Assembly: GCA_038503075.1 (NCBI GenBank)
Contig: JBCAML010000009.1
Coordinates: forward strand, 1,612,001 to 1,676,000
DNA: 64,000 nt
Direction of reading: 5' to 3'
DNA from: Gyromitra esculenta
Lineage: Eukaryota; Ascomycota; Pezizomycetes; Pezizales; Discinaceae
The translations under genes were made by a program, and so were the position numbers. Under the pieces are notes generated by a model. It did no database searches. It saw nothing but the letters and a program-made list of their open reading frames with translations, and was not told where the DNA came from. Below, in pieces: positions 46,983-59,506 of the stretch; positions within the stretch are counted from its first letter, which is position 1; each line of letters begins with the position of its first letter.

Positions 46983-49900
46983 TTCCATACACATATCACT
47001 ACATGTGGCTTAGCCGCACCAATTTTAAAGCAGAGTACATTAAATCGCTTAGGACTAACTTCAAGGTACCCAGCCTTGTACCGTTAAACATGCAGACATG
47101 CCCTCGTGGTACTAAAATACCTTGCTAGACCGCAACTTTTGGCACAGGCCAACCCGCAACCTTCATACAGCGGCCGAATTACAAATGAAACATGGCTGAA
47201 AACATCCCCAATAATAGATTGATAAGCATACTCGAACTGAGACAGAAGACGAGCGATACACTATGATGTAACCTTGATCTCCTTGATTCTTTCCCACATA
47301 TCGCATGCACTCCGCAAAAGCAATTTTCTCATTTCGCTCGATCCTAACGTTCCTGGTTTACTTATTTCGAGGACTTAATGCAAAGCATACTGTTTCTGAT
47401 TGTGACCCCCCGACTGCCCAGACATCTCTAATGAAATTTCTCAGTCATTCCGGACTAATTACTACCGGACGCTCCCGGCGATCATACATGGTCACTCGTT
47501 TATCAATATTAATTAGCTTTAAGTCACTCCTATGAGTTATTAATTTCGTCCCTAGCATAACAAAAATACTTTGTTTAACTTCGGTTGCACGGTTGTGCAC
47601 CTTAGGTTCATGCGATTGTAAGCGCCTGAGTGATAACAGCCTCAGCGTTTCGCTACGTTGCAAAGCAGGGATTAGATAGGCTTGCGGGAATGATCTTGTT
47701 CCGCAATGGCGGGAATTATAGGATGAACCTCACTCAAGGCCGATCATGAGCGACTCGAAGGTTAAACACCCTTGTTCAACAAAAAAAAAATCAGCGTGAA
47801 GCAGTCGCTCGGATTAATGCCCCGTTTCTCAGTCCTAACGCACATTGACAAATACCGGGCATTCATCACGTTAATCCTGGCACCCATAAAATCGACGCTA
47901 TTAACAGGCTTCATACAGTGCCAAAGTGCATCGCCGACATTTATTGCGCCCGAACCCCGCATTTAGCTCGAAATGAACGGTATCAGCACGAAAAAAATCA
48001 ACTGCATGGTTCACTTGGGCATCCCCGCCCCCAAAACAGTCGATGATTGGCCAATATTTAATAAAATAAACTATCCGAACAGCAGCAAGGAAGTTGGTTG
48101 TACAATTGTAACACGCAAAACTTTCCTGTTTCCATCAGTTGGCCACGTGGATATGTGTTCGGATTGTGAAATTGTCAGTGAGGATCATCGCCCTCACCTC
48201 CAAGAGTCCTCCGTCTTCCGCCCTCCATATCTCTAAATTATGAGATCTGTGTGCACGTGGCTAAGGAAATTTCAATCTCAAAACGAAGGTGACGCCAGGA
48301 TGGCGCAGGCCCCCCGTATGGGATGGGATGGTGTTCATCCCTTCCGGATAGCCTAAGATTTGGGTGCTTAACAAAGGTATAACAGCGTCAGTTAAGATAT
48401 TATTTCGCTACCGGCAGCAAAACCCGCGGAAAAATCCAACACGGGAAATATCAAACCCGTTATGCATTGTCGATCTCTAAAAGACGCAACTCTGGTCTTA
48501 GACCAAAACCAGTATGCTCTATCAGCCTCTCTGCACCTCCCATCTGCACCTCCCATCGTCTTGGTCTCTCCTATGCATCGTAGCTCCACTCAATATCACA
48601 ATGCACCTTAGAGGACCTGTCTTTCACATCTCATGCCGACACCATTCACTACAGTTAGAAGGTACTCTTTGACACCCGAAAGCCAAACCACAAAACGTCG
48701 TAATCAATGGGTGTACGCGCAGACGGCACGAGGAAAAAAAACACGGTAACAACGGCAAGCAAAGTAAAACCAAACCTTCTCAGTTGATCTAAAAAGGAAA
48801 CTTACTAAAGATAACCTACCGAATATGGAAAGACATTACTCTCTAGCTCAGTTAAATCATAATGCATCACTCGAGATCACATTATTTACCAATACAATCC
48901 TTTTTTTACGCAGAGCGATTTAGATTGCACTGTAAAACAACGATATATTATCGGTCAGCTCTCTATCAAAACGCTCGGAGCCGGGCTTCCGCCCTCCAGG
49001 CATTTGCTCTCGAGGTAGCATACTGTCAGAAACCATGAACCCATTCGGAAGATCTTCTAGCTTGTAGTTTTTCCACCCCCGCGCGAGCACCGCGCCCCAC
49101 TTCCCACTCAGCCGCTCCGACTGCAACAGCTGTTTTTAGTTCGACCCATCAGAGGTACATCCGTTTCCGCGATTATGTGGCTGAAATGAAACACCTGTAC
49201 CCCGGGTTTGAGAATGTTAGAAAATTGCCTATGCTGAGCCATCTTGCGGTATATTCTCAAGCGGAAGCGCCCCCTGCCCCCCCAAAAAATATTAAAATAA
49301 TAATAATCTGAGGCTAAAGAAGCTAGGCTAAACGAGTTTGAAGGAGTAAATACAGCATAGAAAGCCAAGAAAACTACGGAGTAAAGTGATACCGATAATA
49401 TGTGTCTGGCAAATATTGCTACTCGGTTATTGTACCATTGAGTAAAGCTTAAAATAAGAGTTGCAGGGATGGTAACCCTCAATCCACCGGTGAGCTGGCT
49501 TGGCTCCTTGAATTAGCCGCAACCCGATGAAGACGGGGAAAAGGAATAAGAATACGAAAACACAAAAATGAACGCTCTTTAATGTAGCTTGTACTTTACA
49601 TATGCGTCACCCACCTACCTAGTGGGAATCAAGCATCACGGAACCAATCGGCAGCCTGTTTAGGGGACTTGGATCGTCCATCAATTTCATAGTAGCCAAG
49701 TTGGTTTTGAGGACAAACAAGCATTTTGAATTATTGATTAAACGAACAGGTCAATTACATGTACATGTAACTCCTGTCGAGTTTGCCCGAAGCCGACTGT
49801 AGCTCGCTACAAGACGATCTCAACCATGGGAACCCTTGAAAATCAAAAACTAGAAGCTAATCCTGCAAATTAATCCCGAACCTATGGTGTTTTAATAGTA

Positions 49901-50274
49901 GGTATGCATACGCACAAATCAGAAAACTATTTACAGCGATATAAAGTACCTTTGCGGTACAAGGGCCAATAACCATGACTCTGATGAATTTTGTGGCGGC
50001 ATGGGCGGTTAACTAAATGCTATATGCGGCAATAGACGCCGGCAAATGGTGGCATAGGGCTGTGTCGTGCAGGGGTTAGTTGCTTGGTAGCATCAATATA
50101 ACCCAGATACTGAGAGTTAACTAGGGTCTTCCTCACCTTTCTGCCGGGAGGGGGGGCGGAAAACTAAACATCTTAGTATCGTACGAGGATACCAATCATC
50201 AAGCCCCTTGTAACGTTCACTACACACGTAGCATAGCGATTTGTTCGTGCATTATAGGGTGCTGGATAGAAACG

Positions 50275-50505
50275 GTGCATCGAGTGATAATATGTGACCT
50301 AATTTACAAGGTTAGTCACTGATTTCCCACTAAAAACTGTCAAGCTGCCCAAATAATCAAGAGTGGTCACAGGCTGTAAATACTGAAAGATCGTCGAAAC
50401 TCCAACCCTATTATTTTTTTAGTTTGAGTGTTTCTTGCTGGCCTGGTTTAGCAGAATCCTGCTGATTCTTGGAAAGTGAATCACGATAGGCTTCCTGATC
50501 TATTA
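50275..50505 (+). repeat. diverged dispersed repeat, copy 2
   Basis: Partner of 17885-18175: the same ATCGAGTGATAATATGTGAC block and downstream AGGCTTCCTGAT block in the same order, with spacing about 65 bp shorter. Confidence 0.4.
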
Positions 50506-52369
50506 GGGTTGTCATACTTTTGTTGGTGTCTTAGATCGACACAATGAACCTGTATGAATAACAAGAAGCTCTTGCCAAATCAGGCTTGCCAAGGTTGATC
50601 TTGGCAGAACTTGGCAGCGAAAGTTCGCTCATAAAGTCACCTTTGGGGGCTTGAAGCAAAAGCAGCACTCAACGTGAAATTATTCCCGCCGCCACTCAAT
50701 CGTGGTACCCTATACAGCCAATAATGGGAACAGGTATTTTTATTTCGCACAGTAAGGTCACAGCAGCTTATGGTTTTTATTTCTTATTCTGATCATCGTT
50801 ATTACCAATTAGATACCTGCCATAAAAAATAATCTCACACAAAACCATGTAAGCTACCTATTCGATGCTTTCCTAGATTAACAAGCCACGGCTCTGTGGG
50901 GTCTACGAACCAGGTTAGCCTCACCCGAATTTCGGGCCAAGGGTAGCCATGCACTCGCGTACCGAGAAAAACCCCCCCTCCCCAATAGGAGTATCCTTTT
51001 AATGCCATTCTGACTGCTTGCAGGCCGAAAGGGAGGTTTGAAGGGTAGTAGTTCAATCGGAAGAGGTGCACTAGCGAAAAAAGCACAGCTCTCCCAGAGC
51101 CATCACCCCCCTCTAAGAAGAAATAGACGACATTGTGATGTAAGCTGATGCCAAAAAACAGTAAATGAAAATATAACAAAGAGGCAAAACGAATGGCCAG
51201 GACATAAACAAGTTTCATACATCATCATAAAACTTCAGCCCTTGGGGGGGGAAAGTTGGCAACCGTTTCCCTTTTCCAAGCTGCTGAATGTCCCAGATTC
51301 AAATTATGCGCGTAATAATCTTCAGATCACATAACTTGTGGTACGGAAAAAATTGGGGGCCAGAAACCTTCCCCCCCCTGTAACAATACGAACCTGGGAG
51401 TGGGCAAGGAAACGTTTCTCAGCTTTCCCCATGCTGGAGAGGGGGGGGTGTATTAGATTGGGCGTCGAGCCGACTGATCGGAAGATGAAAAATTATTTAA
51501 TTGGGTGTCAAGCTACGATGGTATGATCAACCGTTTACGATACCTGATCGAAATTTGGGCTACTAATCGGCTCAAGGGGGGAGAGACTGGAAAAAAAAAA
51601 TGCCGCCGGCAAGCACAGGGCGGGAAGTCGAGAAGCTTGAGCCTAGATATATCTAAACATACCTTATTTCGCCCCTTGCATTCACGTCCCTCATCTAGAA
51701 ACACTACCAATTGGGAGTTTGGAACGCTTGAAGGACTGAGCAAGTTCGGCAGGTCTTCCTAGAGGAAGAATGATGCAATAGCAATATTAGCATTCCGTAG
51801 ATAAGGAACCAGCTATTTTCGGCAGTTTTGACCGGCCCCCGTCATCGTTCCACGAAAGTGTGATTTATTGATTTTTTTTTTCTAGAAGACCTGTCAACTT
51901 TATGTCCTAGCCAAGGATAGCTCAGGGTCTCCGGTTTGTGGAAGTTTCAGTGGCGACAATTGTTCCTTATGCATGCCAGCAGAGTACCTATAGGAAGTGG
52001 CAAATAGGAATTTTAAAAAAGAAAGCAAAAAAGATTGCTCGTCTCATGGGCGCGGGAATTCAAGTAAACTTAGAGACATATGATCGTAGACCCGGTCCCA
52101 CTCTATAAGGCATTATTCTGCTCAAATATGTCATCCCCGTGCTTAAACTCATAAAACGACAAAACATTCCGAGAGTTAAGCATCAGATGTAACAGTTGGG
52201 GTGGAAGAAGCCAGCTCAGATAATTTTAAGCAATTGATTTCTCGCCTCGATTTACAAACAGACGGCTTAGGGATCGAAATTCTCTAAGTGTTTGAGATTA
52301 TTTTGTACTTCTTATGTGTATATAGTGATGATGATCTAACCATCATTATGTAAAATGCGACGCCAACAG

Positions 52370-52495
52370 TACTCGTATTTGACTGGCGTTTTTAAAACGG
52401 GCTGCCTATGCTTCCCATACAAAATCACAGATTCGATACAGTTTTGTAGGTATGCGGACCTAGCCCATTCTAAAAACATCAGTCAAATACGAGTA
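52370..52495. mobile_element. TIR element, TACTCGTATTTGA family, 126 bp
   Basis: Left TACTCGTATTTGACTGGCGT is matched by the reverse complement of the right end, TACTCGTATTTGACTGATGT. Arms extend about 45 bp and include GGTCCGCATACC on the right. The terminal 13 bases and the GGTCCGCAT block are shared with the 363-bp element at 11274-11636. Only 38 bp separate it from the next MITE. Confidence 0.7.
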
Positions 52496-52533
52496 GAATG
52501 GTGGTGTAATAGATAAAGCTTTTGAGGGTATCT

Positions 52534-52679
52534 ACTCGGGATAGGCATTTGGTACCCGAACACGCAAGCTGCTAGAGGGACTTGGTCTATTGGAGGGTAA
52601 GACGAATTTCAGCTTTCTGGCTAGTTAGAAAACGCTACTTGCCACTTGCATGTTCGGGTACTAAATGCCTGCCCCGAGT
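52534..52679 (-). mobile_element. 146-bp MITE, copy 2
   Basis: Inverted copy of the element at 25365-25510. Its reverse complement matches copy 1 through both ends and the interior (TTTTCTAACTAGC, AGAAAGCTGA, CAATAGACCAAG) at roughly 85 percent by eye, with identical length. It sits beside the unrelated TIR element at 52370-52495. Confidence 0.85.
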
Positions 52680-53261
52680 ACATATTTAATGCAAGTCCTG
52701 GTCCATCAAGTTCTTGCAACTTATAAAAGTTGGCCGCCTAATTATAAGCCCTAGAAAAAAAGATTGGCTCATATAAGTAAAACACAAAGAGTGACTCGAT
52801 GGAGGAAAAAGCTATGACACGCTTGCTAGAAGACAAACATCGGAGTGATATTAACCCAGAGAGATTACCGGGACAAACCGGAAAACCCTTAACTGTATGT
52901 GGGGGGGGTCCCTCAAATAATTCCCAAGCGAAACTTGCGCGTAAGACATCCGATAGTCGCTGCTGTGCCAGGAGTATCTACTGAGCTAGGTAGCTAGTAC
53001 AATGGGCTTCACTCTTTAGTAAGCATATCGAAACACTCCAAGTATGATACGCAATACTTAGTCGTTATTAGAATTTTTTTCCAATTGGCGTCTAATTCGG
53101 GGGTTTTAAGATTATTTAAATATTCAACTTTCGGAACTTGAATCTAAGCGTATAATTCTTTATCTGCCTGGCCACGGCTACCGGAGTCAGAAATACATGG
53201 TTAGCTTGGCATTATTTTGACTATCAGATACATATTGCGCACCGAAACCGAAGAAAATAGG

Positions 53262-53433
53262 TACTCGGCTCACGGGTGAAGTATTGGGGCATCCTGGAAG
53301 GGGAGAAGGATGCCGTGACGTAGCGAAATATTGCGAAACACAGCAGGACACAGTGAGAGCAATAAAGCAATACCGTGACTGCTCAGATCCATGACACCCC
53401 AGCCAACCCCAATACTTCACCCCTAACCCGAGT
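53262..53433. mobile_element. short inverted-repeat element, about 172 bp
   Basis: Left TACTCGGCTCACGGGTGAAG and the reverse complement of the right end, TACTCGGGTTAGGGGTGAAG, both continue as TATTGGGG. Arms are about 28 bp. The outer TACTCGG resembles the ends of the 146-bp MITE, but the rest is different. Confidence 0.6.
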
Positions 53434-55306
53434 ATAATACATGTAGTGCAGGCCCCCAATCGTCAGCACACTGAAACACCCGTATCGGTATTTTCACTGG
53501 CACAGAAAGCTTACTACGAATAGCACAGCCAACACCGTACCATATTGGAATAATAGGGGTTCACATCAGTACTGTGCCATGGATCTTGAATTACGGTGGT
53601 ATTAAATTTCAAACTTGGTCATGGATAAGCTTAAGTGATGTATCACAACCGTAATACTTCAAGAAATGGGAGTTTGGAATTCTTTCCAGTATCACTATAT
53701 TAACTGGATTCGATAGTTGCATTCAGTTTTAGGGGCTCTTCGTGGGTGAGATTAGTATAGTCGGTATCACGATGTCGCTTTTAACTGTAGATGTAGAATA
53801 CATGTGGTTTATGCCAATTGAGGTTGTACCAGCAACAAGTCTGGTTGATATATTAACCCAACCAAACCCGAGATCCGCAAAATGCTCACGCGCCCGAAGG
53901 TTGAGCCCCCATCCCCCCCTTTGGAATATACTGGTCGTCCTAGGAGATAAAGGGGATCCGGACGCGTGGAAATAGATTTCGGTAGTTAAAGCTTCGGCAT
54001 TGGAGTAGCTAGCGCCACATGAAAATCCTCAAACCAAAGCACCCTAACACGCAAGGGTTGGGATCACGTATGTGTATGTGTATGTGCCCGTTGCGTTGCG
54101 CTCAATTTAAACATCTACTCTAGTTTCTCGGACCCTCTCTCGTCCTCTACACCGCACAGGCACCGAATGTGACCGATTGTTTGGTTAAAGGTTCCCAGAC
54201 CCGCGTCTCACAGAACACACGAGAAGCTCCACTCCGTGCTCTATTTCTCGTATCGGCTAGCATTGCCTTCAATTCCTTGACCCAACGCAGGATAGTGCCC
54301 GGCGATTTGTAATGATTATCTCTGGATACCAATTGAGCCCTCAACGCCGAGCGTTCCATTCAAACACCTGGTCACGTTGTCACCACTGCAAGTGACATAA
54401 CTTCTCATCAACTCTCCGCTTTAGGTAAACAGGGTATTTCGATATAGGGGGATAAAGCATATGCTGTTTTGTGATACTGCTCATGATTACCTACTGTGGC
54501 CGAGAGATTGATTGAGCCACGCAATCAGTGATTACAATCGAACCAAAACCGTCAGACTTTCTCTCCGGAACCAAGAGATTCGAGCTATTTTAATGACGAC
54601 AGTGCCGTTGGACGCGCGGTAGCCATCTGTCTGGTTCGTTAGATGTCAGTCGTTGATCATTGCGCCCAATCCAATCAGCATTGTTGCCGTGTACTGTATA
54701 CGGCTGTGCCATGTGGGTTTCGCGAATGCAATGCACAGTAGTTCTTGCGGGGGAACTGCGGGGCCACCCTATCTCGGGTTTTCACCAAACCTATTCGGAC
54801 TCACCGAAATCCCGTCCCATTGTTTACCGCGATGCGTTCTTGTCCCTTTTCCCTCAGTGGCATGGACCTCTTGGTATGTACCGATGGGCTTCGTGATTGT
54901 AAGTAGCTTGGGGTTCCCATGCTGCTACATACAGTGCCAATTTCTCTATTTGACAACATCATTTCAGCCCCCGCCTTACTTTCCTATTGATACCTCTTAG
55001 CACCGTGCAGGATTCTAGGATCAGAATTAAAACGTCATATTTCTCCATATAGTGCTGAGGCACTGCCGACTCCGCACTACGCACAATTTTCAATCCCGAT
55101 GTCGCCGGGAAAAAAAACACGACATTTATTACGCTTTCTTGCTGCTTATGGGCAGGTCCAGTACCGCCATACCCGCTTCTACAATTTATCTAGTTTATAA
55201 GATATCAATTTTCTTTCTCTCACGCCATAGACATGTGGTCATTTAATGCACTCGCTAGGCCGCCTGACCTAGAAAATGGACTTAGGATAAGGAAGGTATT
55301 TACGTA

Positions 55307-55387
55307 TTTGGTTTACAGCGGATAGCCTTTGAAAGCCCCTAAACGTGTAAATATCGTTGCAACGCCAGCTATCCGCTGTGAACCAAA
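55307..55387. mobile_element. 81-bp foldback sequence
   Basis: TTTGGTTTACAGCGGATAGC on the left is mirrored by TTTGGTTCACAGCGGATAGC as the reverse complement of the right end: one mismatch over 20 bp with a loop of about 40 bp. It could be a small MITE or a hairpin. Confidence 0.5.
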
Positions 55388-56544
55388 CTGACGAACCTAC
55401 CCCCACATGTAAACAAGACTTTTGTAATAGCGCTCCCGTAGCAACGGCTAAAGCCAGATTGCTGAAACCAATATACATAGTATACTTGTATTGGCCGTCT
55501 CGGTGCGTTCTCCGCAAAACTATCCTTTGCACAAGCACCCATGGTTTAGGGTCATGAGGTTGGACGAAATTAATACCCCCAAAAACCCTTTCTCGGTTGG
55601 GGAGGGAGGGGGTTTTATGTACGAGCATGTAGCATGGCTGGGTTTACCGTGCAGTCTGGGGTTGGTCGTGCGATCGCTTGTGTAATTCATGCAGAGTGTT
55701 TCCCGCCAGGTTCGGTTAACAACGCCTGTGTTTGGATTTGGAGGTAGAGTAGAGATTGTACTCGAGTATTCTCGCATTACATGTAGATACTATCATTTGC
55801 TGGGGCTGATGGCGCTTCCAAATAACTACATATACACACATCACGTATGTACATGTGTGTCTCTGGTTCGTCATTGGGCTTGGCAGGTCCCAGGCGAAAG
55901 GCGGCTCCGTCGGTTTGCGCAAGACCCGAAATAGCCCATCAGCCCCTCCCTCAGGATTCCGGTATTATGTTTCCTGGACTTGACGATCATGAAGAGTTGC
56001 CAGGGCACGCAAGCGAGTTAGAAGATCCCTACCATATGTACCGTTTCGGAAAGCCTGCATAGAGGCAAGACCTCCCCGCAAAAACGAGGTGTTAGTTATC
56101 GGCACATAACGCTCCCCCGTACATGTAGTACCAAATTAGCAACACGTGGAATCCTGAACTATTCCCCCCCCCCGCATGATGTACTGTACCTACCTCCTTA
56201 CATACATTGCTCATTTTTGGAGATCAGAACAGCTGGGATCATTATCACTGCCTCGGTATGCACGGTATTGGTCTGGGACTGGTTGATCATCTGGTGTCTA
56301 GGAAAAAAAACACCACACAATAACTAAATACAATCGAAATCCTGTGGTCCACCGATTGCGCCTGTCAGAGGCGATTACCGTATTGAAACTTCCGTGCCGA
56401 GTTTCACATCCGACCTGTCAATATCAGCTCTCTCCCGTTCGGCATGCTGCTACGCTTTTTAGTTTCTTCCAAGATTCCAATCGCGGGGTTCCCATATCGC
56501 CTTGGAAGCTCTGTATTCCATAATATCGCTGCTTCTTGAAAAAA

Positions 56545-56571
56545 TAAAATAAAATAAATAAATAAATAAAT
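56545..56571 (+). repeat. (AAAT)n / (AAAAT)n microsatellite
   Basis: A-rich tandem units shifting from AAAAT to AAAT. Confidence 0.75.
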
Positions 56572-57482
56572 GTGATGTGATAACCTTTGCATACCTCAGT
56601 TGTATTTTCGGAGGAAGTGGGTTTATGAAAGCATCGTCCTACCCATCACGCAAGATAGCAACACAATGTACCCGCCACCTCGAAATGTCAAAAGGCTTTT
56701 TTTTTTTTGTTACATGCCCCACCTTTTGTTTTCTTTTTTGATCGCTGCAAATCGTAAATCGTAAGCGCATCATACGCCACTGGTATCGAAAACATTCTTC
56801 TTTGGATGGGTTACAGGGCGTGGAAACTAAGCTAACTGAAAGGGACGCAGCAAAATTTAAAGCCAGAAAATAAAATCGATTAACAATATTATAATAATAA
56901 TGACAGTCTGTAATAGAAATAGAAGTTATGTGGATTTACGGGATCGGCACCACGTATCGGGTTTACCTGGTACTCCCATTCCATGTTCATATCTAGTTAG
57001 CTAGATTTGCTACCGTCCTTGTGTGGTTTTTTCTTTTCTTTTCTTTTCCAGCTGTTGGGGCGAACGGACGTTTTTGCGAGGACCTCTCCTGATCTGAAAG
57101 ATGGGATGAACTCGGTTCTTGATCGAAAGAGGAAGATGGCTATGCACCACCACATACGCAATAGGCGGCAACGCTGCATATATAACTGACTTAATTATCA
57201 TTGGTACCACTATATGTGTACACACAGCTACATGAGACGAAAGGAGAGATAAAATAAGTGAAATAGCAAAAAACAAAACAAAAGGCACCGATTTGCTCCC
57301 AAAAAGCCCAGAATCAAACAACCACCCATTCCATAAAATGCATAATAATCGAAAGAGAGAGAGAGTGAGGGAAAAAAAGCAAAAAACACCCCATCGCCTT
57401 TATATGCCAAAAAAGAAAGTAACAGAAAAAAAAAAAATCAAAGTCGCGCCTTCCCCATTTAACCGAAATAATGAAATAAAAC

Positions 57483-59506
57483 TTAGGTGGGCTTGTATTT
57501 GCCCAAAAACTTCTCTCCAAGCTTAGCTTCTTGCTCGATGACCTCGAGAATGCGAGAGCAGCGAGGTAAGATATGGCATCGGAATGGCTGAGGCTTTGAG
57601 TTGAATCCATCCGTGTACGCAAAGATGTTCGGTACGATCTCCTGGCCGGTAACTTGATCACGAGCTTTCGAGATATTGAATCCCCAGAGAATCCGAGTGA
57701 TCGTGATGAAGAGTGAATTCTCAGCGAGCTGTTTACCAGGGCAGATACGGCGTCCCTATAACGAAACCAAATACGTTAGAATGGGCCACTAAAAAAAAAA
57801 AAGCAACAAGGGTAGGGAGATGCAAGGGTCTGGTCAGCTTACCCAGCCAAAAGCGGAATGTCCATCACGGTGAGGATATGGTTCTGTGCCATCTTCCCCT
57901 GGACTCAGGTATCGTTCGGGCACGAAGTTGTGGGAATCTTTAAAGTACTTTTCGTTATGATGGATCGCCCACAGATTACCGAGGATTGTTGTGCCCTTGG
58001 GAATGAAATGGCCATTGTAATGGTCGTCTGTGATACTGGCGTGGGGAGTACCACCCATGACGGCAACAGGTCTCCATCGGAGCGTCTCCTTGATAATGGC
58101 ATTGCAATAGGGGAGGTTCGGCTCGTCACACCAACTCGGAGATCGATCCCTGCCGACCACACGATCGAGCTCTTCTTGCGCCTTCGCGGCCACTCTCGGA
58201 AAACAAGTCATCGCGAGGACAAAACTCATCAATGTTGACGATGAGGTATCGCTTCCTGCGCCAAACAATGAACCAGTCGCATATGCAATCTCCCGTTCAG
58301 ATAAGGCTTCAGGGTTTTCTTCCCGCTTCTCCCACAGTGTCTTTGTGAAGCACGCTGGCGCGTCTCCCTTATCCATCCGGTCCCGAACATTGAGAGCAAG
58401 CTGGGAAAGCAATTGCGTAGACTCTTCAGCCCGACGCTTCACCTCCCGCTTCCAGGGCGCGAGACAATCAGGGATAAGCTTGAGCACAGGAAACGACTCC
58501 GCCCAAAAGGCGCCGGGACTAATGTCAAAGCTCAGCTAAAAGTTCATCAACATTTGGGGAAGCTGAGAATACTCACACATTAAGCGTTGCCATGTAGGCC
58601 ATCCTTTCGTAGATCTTCTTGATAACGGGGTCTTCCAGATCATCAACTCTTTGTCCGTACGCGACACAAACCATCATTGAAGCCGCGTATCTTTCCAAAT
58701 GCTTTCCAAAATTGGCGGGGCTTTTGACGAGATCAAGAGCTAGTCTTTGCGACTCTGCTACCTGTATAGGCTTATAACTCTCACAAGCCCGTCTAAGAAG
58801 CCCACTGTGAAATATCTTTCTAGTCTTTCGCCATTTATCGCCGTGAGGCATAGTGAGGAGGGAATCATTATTTGTATACAGTTCTCCTAGATAAATATTA
58901 GCAAATATATAAATTTAAATGTAATAGAGGGAATAAAGCTCACCCATAATCACAAATCGTGGGCGAGATGAGTATATCGCTGAACGGCGATCCAAAAGAT
59001 CACAAGCTACCTTTGGATCTCCGATAACAATAGTGGGGCGGCGACCAGCCCAAACAGTCACCAACGAGCCGTACATATCTGTCCATTGCTTGAATTTGTA
59101 CCATGGTTTCTGTGGCGGTAAATGCCATTTATTTCCCAAAAATGGAACAGGTGATGGTCCTGGAGGCCTGAAGGGAAATTGTTAGTCTAATTTACTACAA
59201 CAAGGCGGGGAAAAATAAAAGTGAGACATGCATGATGGAGTGCCGCCTATAATCCTGAAAGACAATCAGGAGACATAACATGACCAATGCTGAAAATAAT
59301 GTTCCCGCTGTTAGGCTGGCAAAGCCATGAAACTGGGTTGCCGCCTGATCTATTGGGAGAATAATAGGGTCCTCATGATATCGTGGGGCCTTCAAAGCTC
59401 CGACAAGATGAAGATTCGATATGAGTGATGCTAGAGGAGCTTCAACAGTAGAGGTAAATGGTGAGCTCTGAGGTATAGGTAGTTGGGCGATCATGGTTTC
59501 CACCAT
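57483..59506 (-). CDS. cytochrome P450 monooxygenase
   Basis: Five exons are proposed: one from 59506 to about 59199, then 58944-59167, 58577-58886, 57843-58530 and 57483-57755. A long N-terminus precedes a membrane anchor (FSALVMLCLLIVF). Then come the Pro hinge (PPGPSPVPFLGNKW), the C-helix WRKTRKIFHSGL, the I-helix oxygen motif AGSDTSSS, the K-helix ETLRW with its ExxR-type core, the PERY meander and, across the last intron, FGWGRRICPGKQLA with the heme-ligand Cys. The layout is that of an ER-bound fungal class II P450, similar to those oxidising secondary-metabolite or xenobiotic substrates; the substrate is unknown. No tailoring or backbone enzymes lie nearby, so no cluster is evident. 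The first intron would be only 31 nt, so exon 1 is the weak point. Confidence 0.88.

Larger units (their letters stand above)
46331..57482. other. gene-poor block, 11 kb, with many foldback elements
   Basis: I find no family motif or convincing multi-exon gene in this block. It holds the inverted-repeat elements at 46649-46982, 52370-52495, 52534-52679, 53262-53433 and 55307-55387, the diverged repeat at 50275-50505, simple repeats near 56545-56570, and five of the twelve TACATGTA sites. Frames such as 49108-49482 and 53742-53975 are open but have no recognisable domain. Confidence 0.5.

Noticed and set aside
47762..47966. Overlapping frames on both strands that looked like an inverted duplication
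   Set aside because: They are simply the two strands of the same sequence. No inverted repeat is present.
53742..54359. Two facing frames (77 and 70 codons)
   Set aside because: Charged and open, but no conserved motif, no plausible introns linking them and no neighbouring coding exons.
10344..55387. CRISPR-like arrays or palindromic repeat arrays
   Set aside because: The inverted repeats are single foldback elements without regular spacers, and the sequence is clearly eukaryotic.
57483..59506. Secondary-metabolite cluster around the P450
   Set aside because: No polyketide synthase, peptide synthetase, terpene cyclase or cluster regulator lies within reach. Both flanks are gene-empty in this window.
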